Positions 54,176 to 64,000 of a stretch of 64,000 nt of DNA are shown in pieces. The stretch is taken from positions 128,129,605 to 128,193,604 of the forward strand of contig OY282559.1 in NCBI GenBank assembly GCA_958295665.1, read 5' to 3'. How positions within the stretch are numbered: the first letter of the stretch is position 1; each line of letters starts with the position of its first letter. Under the pieces are notes generated by a model, which was not told the origin of the DNA, ran no database searches, and was given only the letters and a program-made list of their open reading frames with translations. The stretch is from Tipula vernalis (taxonomy: Eukaryota > Arthropoda > Insecta > Diptera > Tipulidae). The position numbers and the translations under genes were made by a program.

Positions 54176-56916
54176 TAAAACAGCAAATTTGCCCCTAAAA
54201 ACCAATTCGCCTTTTTGGAACAATTTTTCATCATGTTGCTCATAGCCATGTACTCGATTGTCTCACTTTAAATGGCCCGCACTCTAAACGAAATTGAACG
54301 GCTCTAACCAATGCGAAAAACCATGATTAAGGAAACACAACAAGTTTTTTTTTTAAACTAGTATCGATCCTGTTCAGGATTTTATTTAGTACTATCACGG
54401 GGACACCTATAGATTAGCATAGCTAATAGAAGTAGCCTATGCTAAAAGTACCATAATAATTGGTTCAATATTTAGGAGGTTAATAGTGATTACTGATGTA
54501 GTGGGTTAATAGTAGTTAAACAATTTATTATGAACATATTGTGGTGTATTTATTTTATTTGATTGTTTAATTCACAATCAAGTGATCGAACAGTGATTAG
54601 ACGGACATCTATTGATTGATAGATTTCGCCTGCAAGTGAACCAAAAATCCATAAATGTTACTTCCGCTTAATTTTGTAAGCTTAAATATTTTATAATTTT
54701 GTACCCGATGGATTAAAACAACTAGCAGAGATGGCACAATGAAACTTTTAAAAAAACACAAAACACTATATCTTGTTTATGGTATATAGTATATAGCAGG
54801 ATATAATATAGGAATATTGTGTGATACGACATAAATTTACAATTTTCTCTTTTTAAAGATTTATGAATATCAACTAACGGTATAATATATTTATGTATAC
54901 AAAACAACGGTAAAATAATATTGTAGACATTCCCGTTATATGTAATGTAAATAATTTAACCGACAATGTTGGTATCTACATACACACATAGCTATGTATA
55001 GTACATATTCATGTTTAGTTTTTTTTCCTAGTATAAGACAACAATATATAACAGTTATAGTACACGGGAATTGTACAAAATTATTATGGTAGAATTTTAC
55101 TCGTAAGATGACTTTATGAAAATTAAAAAGCACAAAACCTAGTTTCTATATAGGATGAGAGAATAACATCATGACGTTCAGTACATTATATTTACATAAA
55201 CGGGAATTACAAATCCACCGTATATACACATAAATGTAAATATATTCTAAAGTTTTACCGCGAAACATCTTAGGCATTACTCGTGTACCTGTATACCACC
55301 ACTCGTTTCATAATTAAGATAAGAGACGACAATATCTGCGGTATGTACGATAATAGACAATTTTTGTTACTAGAAATTCCATTATCTCGCTACTACATCT
55401 AATGCGATAACCGAATACCGTTATTTTGCATCCACTAAAATATTGGATTTTATTTCCCGCGCTCGTCTTTATTCCCTCACCACAATATATAATCCAATAC
55501 ATAATTATATATTGTTGTATATGTATATAATACGAGATGGCCCTTCCATTGAATTTTCTTAGTCTTTCATATTTTACAGAATAAATTAAAAACAATTTTA
55601 TGTTGCGTATTGGATAATTTCTACATTTTTCGTTAAAAAAAAAGTTAACATAAATTTAGTGTTTTATGTATGTATGAGGGCGTCGAGTAACATTCTTCGT
55701 CTTAATGCTTAAGCAGAAAGGTATTTTCTTACCCATAACACCAGCGGGTTTTTATTTATAATATTTGTATTATTCTGGTCCGTGTGGCAACTGGTTGCCA
55801 ACGGTAATATTTGTGTGTTTAAATTTTAAACTGATTGTGTGTCCTAAAGAAATTTTATGTTGCGCATTTTGCAATTTTTTTTTTTTTGCTTTCTGGGTAA
55901 TTTTTCTAAACTAAAACACACAAAATTAGGAATAATTTAGTATTAAACGTTTTTTTTTTTTTTTTTTTGGTATAACAAGGAAAGAAATTTGTAAAAGGAT
56001 ACCTTTTACGAGAAATTTTTATTCGTCTTTATATAAATTGGTTCCTTACAGTAATTTCATTAAATTAGGTCTAATGGGTATCATGAAATTGGATGTGGTT
56101 GCCTTTTTAAATTTAAAGATTTTTGAATTTTGATATTTTTTCTCCAGAATAGTCCTTATTAGCCAATGGAGAATGTAATTTTTAATTAAAATGGGTATAC
56201 AAACTTTCCGGAACCAAGCTTACATTATAAAGAGAATTTGTGATTAAAGACTCTTTTCAAAGAAACAGTTAATAATTTATTTCTTAATTGTTTGAATGTC
56301 AAATTAACATCCGATACAGTAAAACCTAAACAGCAATAATAAAGTCATCAAATTTTATTTTGAAAAATACACATTTTTAAGTGGGAACATCGTTGGCCTT
56401 CTTTTCGGAAAGGTTTTAAGCAATTTAAGTAAACGGTCATATTAACCATTATTTAACAAAACTAAATTGTCCTTCTCACCTCCTACGAAAAACCAAGTCA
56501 ATTGTATTCCAAAATGCTGAATATTAACAAAATATAAGAACGGCACCTTTGCGTACACAGTTAAATAGCAAGACAAGTGCGTTTAATGCCGCACATCAGC
56601 AGTACATAGAAATAACGTTAGAGAACCAACATAAATGGATACAAATGTCATAGATTTTCCAAACACACAGTTTGGGCCTGCAAAATCCCAATTTTTTATA
56701 TCGCTTTCGATGCTCAGTCCATATTATTAACGACCAGAGCATGAAATTGAAATTACCTAAAACAACACTTACTTGCTAATAATCTATTACCAAACTGTTA
56801 ATTCAATAGTCAAATCCGTTGACAGTGGTTTGTGAAATAATTTTAAAATATGAAAAATACGAAATTTTAATCACTTTCACTTTTTATATTTTGTTGTACA
56901 TAATTATAGCCTGAAA
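54176..56916. other. AT-rich DNA, nothing recognised
   Basis: T-rich runs (55877, 55950) and simple TATA-type runs occur. Frames at 54722-54907, 54936-55133 and 55314-55595 show no known motif. Confidence 0.45.
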
Positions 56917-57300
56917 TTGATTCAAATTAGTAAATTTTCTTTAATTATTTTGAGACTACCAGAGATAACTTTACCATACGTTCATGAAAACAATACCAAA
57001 TGGCAATTGTTCTACGATTTATTCTATTCGACTATTCACGTTAACACCAACACAGATGGTGAAGCAGCTGGCCTATTAAAGCACTTCAGCATCAACGAGG
57101 TAAATTATATCGGGACTTTAACAAAATTAAAAGACCGATACGATCCAAATGGTCATACTGTACACGCATTCATTAAAACTTTTATAAGCCAACCAAGTCT
57201 ATCTGCAGCAAACAGTACAAATATTAGGGAAATGTTAGATACTCAGATGAAGTTATTCGAGGCTTAAAGAGACTGGGTGTTATATATCTAGTAACCTGTA
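56917..57300 (+). pseudogene. BEL/Pao Gag fragment
   Basis: The 116-codon frame contains LRLPEITLPYV, NTKWQLFYDLFYSTIHVNTN, EAAGLLKHFSINEVNYIGTL, KLKDRYDPNGHTVHAFIKTF and FISQPSLSAANSTNIREMLD. This is the middle of BEL/Pao Gag (compare LPRIQIPFF...F..LF...VH, LEAWEKLCTRYDNQ and IKQFTSQ at 17.8-18.1 kb). Residues for the usual Q-LQYLKS-L stretch are missing between NTNTDG and EAAGLL. After the frame ends, a shifted SDEVIRGLKRLG-type sequence continues for about 30 bp. Confidence 0.85.
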
Positions 57301-57812
57301 AACTAGATAATGAAACTTGTTGTATCATAAACAAACCTCAAGCCTATTTATGGTTAAGGGGTATTAGATGATGGAAGTTAAAAGGTTCATGGTTAGGAGC
57401 TCGTTATATCAAAAATAGAGTTTGGTTTACCAATGGTTTAGAAGTACTGAGTTGCAGGGCTTCTCAAACAAAATCTCAAACATAGACGTCAATCGCTTGG
57501 GACCTTGTTGTATTAAAAAAGGCCTCAGGCCTCCCTAGGAGCGTAGTTGAGCTTTCATGCCTAGAGGATATTTACATTATGGGTGGTGGTAATATAGTTT
57601 TTTGAATGATTATTCGCGAAGTTAAATTCAGATGACTGTGATTAGTATTACCGTTCCGCTGGTGGTTTTTCACTTTCTGGTGGTTACAAATTACTGGTTG
57701 TAGATATTCTTGATGACGTTACTTCTGGTAACATTGTCGAATGTATAATAGTATGCCATGGTTATTGTTTAGGCAATTAAATCAATTGCCATCTGCTATG
57801 TTGTATTCATTA
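57301..57812. other. Unassigned spacer
   Basis: No confident coding match. Part could be strongly decayed BEL Gag (CKLDNET near 57297). Confidence 0.35.
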
Positions 57813-58264
57813 AAAATTACCAAAGCCAACACGTAAAACAAAAACTCAATAGAAGCAAAATCGTGTTTATCATGCTATCTTACAAGATCTAGTATTTCCA
57901 GCTGAAATTATAAGAAATCGCATCCGTGCCAAACTAGATAGGTCGCAGTTGATCAAAGTTCATTTGAATAAAACACAACAAACTACAATTGAACATAAAA
58001 TGAGTACAGTTTACAAATTTATAAATCAGAATTACCCGTCCTTGTGTTTTTTAGTAGATCAAACCAAGTCTACTAAAAGTCAAAAGGGGTGCCAACAACA
58101 GACGCATAGCTATAGATATAAACTTACAGAAACATTTCATCCAAAATTCTTTAACATTCATGTTCTGATACATTTACATCAGTGTACATAAAGCTATAGG
58201 CCGAGATGTCACATTTGAATTCGCTGAACCATACTTATTCAAAAATTATGTTTACCATGATTAA
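57813..58264 (+). pseudogene. RpS7: Ribosomal protein S7 pseudogene, 3' part with insertion
   Basis: The plus strand reads KLPKPTRKTKTQ, a stop, then [40 protein letters not shown] and QTTIEHKM. After about 160 bp of foreign sequence it resumes with [20 protein letters not shown] and ends soon after. These are the C-terminal half of the eukaryotic 40S protein eS7 (KILPKPTRK...[41 protein letters not shown]...GRDVTFEFP in the family, quoted in pieces). An in-frame stop, substitutions and the insertion mean it cannot make S7. The N-terminal half is absent. It may be a retrocopy or a captured fragment; no poly-A tail settles this. Confidence 0.88.
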
Positions 58265-58585
58265 GATCATAATAGATCGCTAAAGAAAATATACAAAAAA
58301 ATAAAGACAAAAATTGTATTATAATTACACTTCGTGTATCCTAAAATCATAAAATAAATTTAATTGATTAAAGTAAAGTATATATGAAAATTAAATCAAA
58401 TAAAATTTCAATAAAAAATAAAATTTACTAGTTTAGGAAATTTTTGAAAATTTTAATATAATTAATTTGTTGTCACATTTGGGATCTTCATCAACCAAAG
58501 ACTGGTTTTCGAAATCTCGATTATACAAAATCTTGTTTTTTATAAATTATGGAAAAATTAGGATTTTAATTCTAAAACGAAAATA
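58265..58585. other. AT-rich spacer
   Basis: No feature recognised between the RpS7 pseudogene and the palindromic element. Confidence 0.4.
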
Positions 58586-60419
58586 ATGAGTGTGAAGTTT
58601 CTGCTAAAAACAATAACAAAAAATTACACTGTTAAATTAGCTATTTTCCAATTGGAATTTAAATTATATGAAAATTTAAATTTTTTGTAATTTTGGATTT
58701 TTCGTACCACCAAACAGGTTCTTTTCATCGTTTTCAGATGGCTGGACTATCTGTTTATCTCGTTAACCAAAAACATCCAATTGTGTTGAACGTTACTAGA
58801 ATTCAGATAATTTGAAAGTTGACTGATTTTTAATGGTTTAAATAATTATTTAGCGTCGATCCTGGAAATGTCCCGAAAGTCCCGCACATTTCTTAGAATA
58901 GCTAAGCCATATAGCGGTCGATGTCACCATGCCGATCCAATTATAATGGACTATAATATACTACCTTGATCAAGAAGTTCTCGGAATAACCACCGTGTGG
59001 CGCTCCCATCGTTCCGATTTGAGTTCTGTTTTTTTGTTAAGTTGGTACATCTTTTGTTGATGTTCCCTTTAAATCTTAGCGTCATAACTTGACATTTGCA
59101 AAAGTTACGTAGTCAAGAGTACATCTACTCTGTGTGTATTGGTTTTAAACCTCTGGAACTTCTGTTCTGCAGATAGAACAAAACCAATAAAATTTTAAAA
59201 AATTCTAAATTCTGTGAAGTATAGTATAGTTCGGCACAATTGGATAAGGTTGGCCACGTAGATTGGCATATGGTCAAGTTATCTAAAAATATAGGCAAGA
59301 CATTGTGGACATCTCTGTGATCGGAAAAACAACATTTTTTAACACTAATAAAATTATTAAAAATTCTAAATTCTGTGAAGTATAGTATAGTTCATCAAAA
59401 TTGGATAAGATTGACCACGTAGACTGGCATATGGTCAAGTTTTCCAAAAATATAGGCAAGACCTTGTGGTCATCTCTGTGATCGGAGATACAATAACTTT
59501 TAAAACCAATAAAATTATTAAAAATTCTAAATTCTGTGAAGTATAGTATAGTTCATCAAAATTGGATAAGATTGACCACGTAGACTGGAATATGGTCAAG
59601 TTATCCAAAAATATAGGCAAGACCTTGTGGACATTTCTGTGATCGGAGATACAACAATTTTTAAAACCAATAAAGTTATTAAAAATTTTAAATTCTGTGA
59701 GGTATTGTATAGTTCGTTACAATTGGATAAGTTTGACCACGTAGACTGGCATATGGTCAAGTTATCCAAAAATATAGGTAAGACCTTGTGGACATTTCTG
59801 TGATCGGAGATACAACAATTTTTAAAACCAATAAAATTATTAAAAATTTTAAATTCTGTGAAGTATAGTATAGTTCATCACAATTGGATAAGATTGACCA
59901 CGTAGGCTGGCATATGGTCAAGTTATCCAAAAATATAGTCAAGACCTTGTGAACATCTCTGCGATCGTCGATATAAAACTTTTAAATAATGGAAAATTAT
60001 TAAAAATTCCAAAAACTGTGAAATATATTATAGTTCATTATAATTGGATCGGCTTGGTGACATCGACCGCTATATGGCTTAGCTATTTTAAGAAAAGTGT
60101 GGGACGTTCGGGACATTTCCAGGATCAACGCTAAATAATTATTTAAACCATTAAAAATCAGTCAACTTTCAAATTATCTGAATTCTAGTAACGTTCAACA
60201 CAATTGGATGTTTTTGGTTAACGAGATAAACAGATGGTCCAGCCATCTGAAAAGGATGAAAAGAACCTTTTACCTGATGAAAAGAACCTCTTTGGTGGTA
60301 CGAAAAATCCAAAATTACAAAAAATTTAAATTTTCATATAATTTAAATTCCAATTGGAAAATAGCTAATTCAACAGTGTAATTTTTTGTTATTTTTTTTA
60401 GCATAAACTTCACACTCAT
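58586..60419. mobile_element. Second foldback-type element with ~400-bp inverted arms
   Basis: The left arm starts atgagtgtgaagttt and runs through ttccaattggaatttaaatt, tttcgtaccaccaaacaggt, tctgtttatctcgttaacca, gattcagataatttg-like sequence and ccatatagcggtcgatgtca. The right arm is its inverse, ending aaacttcacactcat. Arms are about 380-400 bp and closely similar; the right arm has a small duplication (gatgaaaagaacct twice, 60257-60285). Between the arms are about five direct tandem units of 161 bp. No transposase is encoded. Architecture parallels the 10.3-kb element but the sequence is unrelated, so it is another non-autonomous family. Target duplication not resolved. Confidence 0.85.
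59183..59985 (+). repeat. Five tandem units of about 161 bp
   Basis: Unit starts at about 59183, 59344, 59505, 59666 and 59828, each with attctaaattctgtgaagta, agtatagttca, ggataagattgaccacgtag, actggcatatggtcaagtta and aatataggcaagaccttgtg. A diverged sixth unit (59985-60130) forms the inner part of the right arm. Similar minus frames at 59435-59620 and 59757-59942 are translations of this repeat. Confidence 0.92.
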
Positions 60420-61079
60420 ATTAAAATAACAAATTCTGAAAAAGCGGGAATTTATCGGAAGCCAGGTGAATACTTGATCCATCTGTTATAAACCACATTT
60501 GATTTTTTTTTTCTTGGTTGACTCCCGTAGATCGATCATATTTTGCAAAAACAAGGTCACCTCTGGTACGTTGTGATTTTATATCACGTATGATGGTCTT
60601 CTATCGGCTGAAGCTAGTAGCGATGTTCTAAAATTCACTTATTAACACAAAACTGATAGCTGGACATTTGCCGTCGAAATGTTTAAACTGATTTGTTCCT
60701 TGACCCCGCTATGGTGTAAAGGTATAATACTCCAGTGTATATATAAATTACCGATACCCGCATCTCTATAGAGATCAACTTAATTCATGAGTGTAATTGC
60801 AAAAAAAAAATTTGGCTTACAAAACAGCTATATCCCAGTAAAAATTAAACGGTTGCCGCTTCAAAAGATCACCATAATTAAATGTTTACTGGCATATATA
60901 ATATTACATAATATATAGCTCAGAAACTGATTAGGTGGAACGTTACTACAATAATGATATGAAGTAACTATGTACTTTAATAAATATTAACATAAATACA
61001 TAAAATAATAATGTTTTAGCAATAAAGAATATTAAGCTTCCTTCTTTTTTTTTAGAAAGGCTGGTTAATAGAAGTGAAT
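60420..61079. other. Unassigned spacer
   Basis: No recognised coding sequence; could hold the 3' untranslated end of the P-like element to the right. Confidence 0.4.
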
Positions 61080-62409
61080 TGTTCTGATTTTAACAATAAT
61101 TATTCATAAAAATATTACACCAGATAATGGCACTTTCGAAGAGTTCGAAGTCCGTAAGACCACACGCCTGACAAATTTCATTTAGAAATAAGCGCTCGGA
61201 GTATTTCAAAACAACCGAATAGAAATATTCTCCATTTCGGATGGTAATGTTTTAAATATTTGATAAACGGAAATACCAAACGCTTCCAGCGTAACCGGAT
61301 ATATACATTAGAGCTGACAAAATTTCTTTTTCAAGTGAATCGTTTTCAGCATAGAAGAGAATTTTTTCTAGTTCTAGAGAGTCTACCTTTTCGATATCAT
61401 CTGAAACTGAAAAATTTAATTCGGTTTTTAATTATTGGACTGTTACGTTATAACAATAACCACTCATTTGTCTATATTTGCCGAAACGAGCTTCTAGTTT
61501 GTCGCTTTGAAATTTGCCGAAAAAAATATATTTGAAATGAAGCTCTTCAAGCAAGTAATCAGCGATATGACTGAGCGTGCCAATAGTGTGAAGCAGAGCA
61601 AAATGTCTCTCTTTTGTTAATCTTTTTGAGTTTTCTACATAAATCGTCCCAATATTGTAACCAATGACAAAATTGCTGCAAAAATTGTAAACAATGGCGA
61701 TTGTTTCTGGTAATTGGTACTGCTAGTGGTTCCCTTAAATGAAATTCGTTCGATGGTGTTTTAACGTTTACTGCGGTTCACCAACTTCTTATACATTTGG
61801 GAAATTCAGATGTGCCAATTGAAAAAAAACAATGGCTTTGATTGTTTTATCATCAAAAATTCGGAGGGCTAGTGAAACATTTTGGCTTTCGAAGCTATTA
61901 GGGTGAAGAACTTTTGGCGAAAGAGCTGGTGCTAACTGTACCTCAAACAGTTTCTCTTTTAAATAAATAGTCTCTAAATGTCTGACTTTAGCGGTATGTA
62001 TCACATAGGATGGATTTGATTAGATGAACTATGTCAAACAACAAGAATTTTTTTTTACCGTCTAAGAAAGGAGAATTCATAAAAACTGGAAGCTCACCAG
62101 GAGAGGAAAATTTTCTAAAAACTTTTCGGTTTACTTGATTATTGTCCGAAATAATTGCCACCACCTATTAACCTGCAAAACCTCGTTAATTTTGTTAAAC
62201 AAAAAATCTGAATCCATTTTTTGAACTGGATAAGGGACAACAATTTCCTTATTTCTAGACAATAATGACGATATCATAAAGGCCTGAATTGATTTAGCTA
62301 CTGTCAATGAAGTTTCATGAACTGGATGGTTATTAGCTAAACCTTCTATTTTATTTCCTTTGAAGGTCATTGCCGATTTTACGTGAACTTCATCTAGTAA
62401 AAGATTCAT
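61080..62409 (-). pseudogene. P-element/THAP9-type transposase, catalytic part, decayed
   Basis: On the minus strand, 62131-62409 has LLLDEVHVKSAMTFKGNKIE and VAKSIQAFMISSLLSRNKEI (first catalytic acidic residue, D in DEV-VK, of P/THAP9-like transposases); 61789-62004 has AKVRHLETIYLKEK and VLHPNSFESQNVSLALRIFD (conserved HP-NFE-QKV-L---IF). After stops, HTIGTLSHIADYLLEELHF, FFGKFQSDKLEARFGKYRQM then SGYCYNV give the C-terminal block (GKFQSDSLE--FG-YRQ-SG), and LMYISGYAGS follows. Such enzymes excise and insert the element; the THAP domain binds its ends. Stops and deletions, including most of the nucleotide-binding insert region, show it is dead. Confidence 0.8.
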
Positions 62410-62990
62410 GTACTTCTAATGAGGATATAATTCAGAAAATTTTTGAACTAAATACTGCTCTTTACCCTTAGAAAAGGTTTGGTAGGGTTAATTATTCACT
62501 ATTCCTAAGATAAGCATAGAAGCAAAAATTATTAGATCAGAAGTGTAGCGATTAACATTTGAAAAAGGTTAATTCAAACTGTTCATGCAGAAAATGTAAC
62601 TGACGCGATTTTACTTCGTCGAGACCTTCCCAGTATTTTAAAACTTTAAGGCTTGTTTGAATGGAAATTTTGTGATCCTCGATAGATCTATCGAATAAAT
62701 TAAATTCATTTATATGAATAAATAGTTTATTCAATTTTGAATACAGGTCACACTTCAAATTAGCACCCAAAATATTTTCATAATGCGACGTCTTCTGTTT
62801 AATACTCAAAAAAAAAATGGAACGAAACATCAATAATTGACTTTGTAGAAAATAAGTTTGCCTTGTGCAACTTTCAAATTTAAATGTTTAATAATACTGA
62901 TCTCTCAACTTTTTTATTTCTTCCGTTTTACCAAGCCTCAATCTCACATTTTCTCTAGAAGAAACTTGTTTCGAGAGGTAAAATGGTATA
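62410..62990 (-). pseudogene. P-like element, unassigned linker region
   Basis: Between the THAP-like start and the DEVHVK block. Frame 62552-62833 reads FNLFDRSIEDHKISIQTSLK and VLKYWEGLDEVKSRQLHFLH, a helical, unbiased protein sequence. Its tone recalls the pre-C-terminal helices of P-like transposases, but it stands upstream of the catalytic block, so either the likeness is chance or the copy is rearranged. Just above it, near 62930, KTEEIKKL suggests the coiled segment after THAP. Confidence 0.4.
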
Positions 62991-63216
62991 TTTAGAAAAA
63001 CGGTGTTGGAATAGCATCATTTCGCAACCTCAGTCTAGATTTTGAATGTGCCTGGAATGCTTCGTGATCACCTAAAAGCAGTTCTTTAGTCAAGACTTTT
63101 TGGAAATCCAAAAAAATGATCAATTGACGGTTTTGCTTTACAGCACCGTACACAGTAACTATAGACATTACGTTTATATAATCAAAAAACTTTAACCTAA
63201 AATTTAAATTACACAT
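62991..63216 (-). pseudogene. THAP-domain-like start of the P-like transposase
   Basis: The minus frame contains VTVYGAVKQNRQLIIFLDFQ followed by GDHEAFQAHSKSRLRLRND and AIPTPFF. This fits the THAP zinc finger outline (C..YGC-NR.....FF-FP-, then ..GD-E....RL---AVP--F), where the final AVPTIF motif is diagnostic. The Cys ligands of the N-terminal pair are replaced here, so DNA binding would be lost. It precedes the transposase catalytic block on the same strand. Confidence 0.55.
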
Positions 63217-63479
63217 GTTTATTGAAGAAAAAAATGCCTTATTGATAAAATATTACATACCCTTTATTATTCCTCAAAATTGCCAAAAATATTTAAAAAC
63301 AGTTAAGTTTTCAAATAAGACAATTATTTACCGTAAAAACGTAATTAAAAGAAATTCGAATTCAAATTTGAATGGAGGCGACATCTATGGCTCAATCCAT
63401 TAACCTTTGGTTTAAACAAAACTCTGGCTCTTATTTATAGAGTAGGCTCTGATAGTAGGCTACATAAAAAGCATAATAA
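63217..63479. other. AT-rich spacer
   Basis: Nothing recognised; the 62-codon plus frame at 63215 is lysine- and isoleucine-rich and unlikely to be real. Confidence 0.4.
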
Positions 63480-63727
63480 AACAAATGAAAATTTTTCTAT
63501 CATACCTTTTGCACAGCTTCCGGAAGGTTTCTATGTAGTTTGCTTTTGTTACGTCTGTTTGTTAGTCTTTTCAAATATTGGAGTTTTTGCGCTGCAGAAA
63601 GTGCCGGCTCAGCTCTGCCACTCCCGATATTGGTCAGAAAAATTTGAAAAATTGGCCTTTGGCAATTTAAAGTCTTTGTTGATTGGTTGTGATGTATTAG
63701 AGATGACAATGTTTCATGGGTAGCCAA
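63480..63727 (-). pseudogene. BEL/Pao Gag fragment
   Basis: Three minus-strand frames read, in order, DFKLPKANFSNFSDQYREWQ, then LSAAQKLQYLKRLT, then VTKANYIETFRKLCKRYD. They correspond to LPRIQIPFFTGKYNEFPSF, VHKFQYLKGLL and VNYLEAWEKLCTRYDN of the Gag at 17.8-18.05 kb. Two frame changes within 200 bp show decay. Confidence 0.8.
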
Positions 63728-64000
63728 TTGTTAAGTTTAGCTATGCGGTAGTATTTTTCTGAAACACCTTATCTCCAATATTGGAAAAATTCTGAAACAT
63801 CTCCATCGAGCAACGTGCTCGCTCTTTTATTTCATCTTTGCATGACTCTCCGGATTACGTACAAGCAAGCTTTTTATATGCTTCTGCGTTTTAATAAGGC
63901 ATACATTTTATTTAATTTACTTCGAGCATGTAATTTAATGAGACGATTTGCTAAGCTGTTTCTTTTTTTTTTTTTTGCTTTTTGATTAATTTTCTGATAC
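63728..64000. other. Window end, nothing recognised
   Basis: AT-rich with a T run near 63961-63977; no coding feature. Confidence 0.4.

Noticed and set aside
58000..58163. Insertion in the RpS7 copy taken as a retained intron
   Set aside because: No GT...AG borders at positions that restore the EHK-DTFTSVY join.
59435..59942. Two nearly identical 61-codon minus frames
   Set aside because: They differ only as the 161-bp tandem units differ and sit 322 bp apart, two units; repeat translation, not genes.

Overview
The window looks like AT-rich intergenic or intronic DNA from an insect, most likely a higher fly (Diptera). The grounds are the mixture of BEL/Pao, Ty3/Gypsy (one mdg3/micropia-like), Jockey-type and R1-like LINE, mariner, piggyBac and P-like (THAP) sequences, together with Foldback-type palindromic elements and long AT-rich satellites. 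I find no intact host protein gene. The only recognisable host-derived coding sequence is a broken ribosomal protein S7 copy at about 57.8-58.3 kb. The species call is inference from element types, not from a diagnostic gene.

Layout. 0-5 kb: an old minus-strand BEL/Pao copy whose protease-RT part (about 3.7-4.6 kb) and integrase part (1.64-1.96 kb) are separated by 151 uninterrupted copies of the octamer AAAACTTT (2461-3668). 5-10.3 kb: AT-rich DNA with a weak LINE ORF1 relic. 10.3-16.6 kb: a giant palindromic Foldback-like element, about 40 tandem units of roughly 147-150 bp that flip orientation at about 13.09 kb, flanked by a direct repeat of 11 bp. 16.6-25.1 kb: a Jockey-like LINE split by a 5'-truncated BEL/Pao element that keeps a 1529-codon Gag(C-term)-Pol frame and a 3' LTR. 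25.1-30.7 kb: small tandem repeats, then a minus-strand, internally deleted BEL/Pao with a retroviral-type envelope remnant, itself interrupted by a degenerate mariner. 30.7-34.05 kb: a decayed minus-strand Gypsy element. 36.28-41.94 kb: a second, truncated copy of the Foldback family abutting a minus-strand mdg3-like Gypsy element with a 5' LTR. 42.9-43.15 kb: an R1-like LINE scrap. 45.5-47.5 kb: a frameshifted, internally deleted piggyBac. 47.6-54.2 kb: a degenerate 9-bp AT-rich minisatellite with higher-order repeats. 56.9-58.3 kb: a BEL Gag scrap and the RpS7 pseudogene. 58.59-60.42 kb: a second family of Foldback-like element with about 161-bp internal tandem repeats. 61.1-63.2 kb: a decayed P/THAP-type transposase. 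63.5-63.7 kb: another BEL Gag scrap.

Taken together this is a heterochromatin-like graveyard of nested transposons. The best preserved coding unit is the BEL polyprotein; everything else carries stops, frameshifts or deletions. The most unusual material is structural: two unrelated families with the same design (terminal arms, short subterminal motifs and near-nucleosome-length tandem units), the perfect octamer array expanded inside an old BEL copy, and the 6.6-kb minisatellite whose 9-bp period keeps reading frames open.
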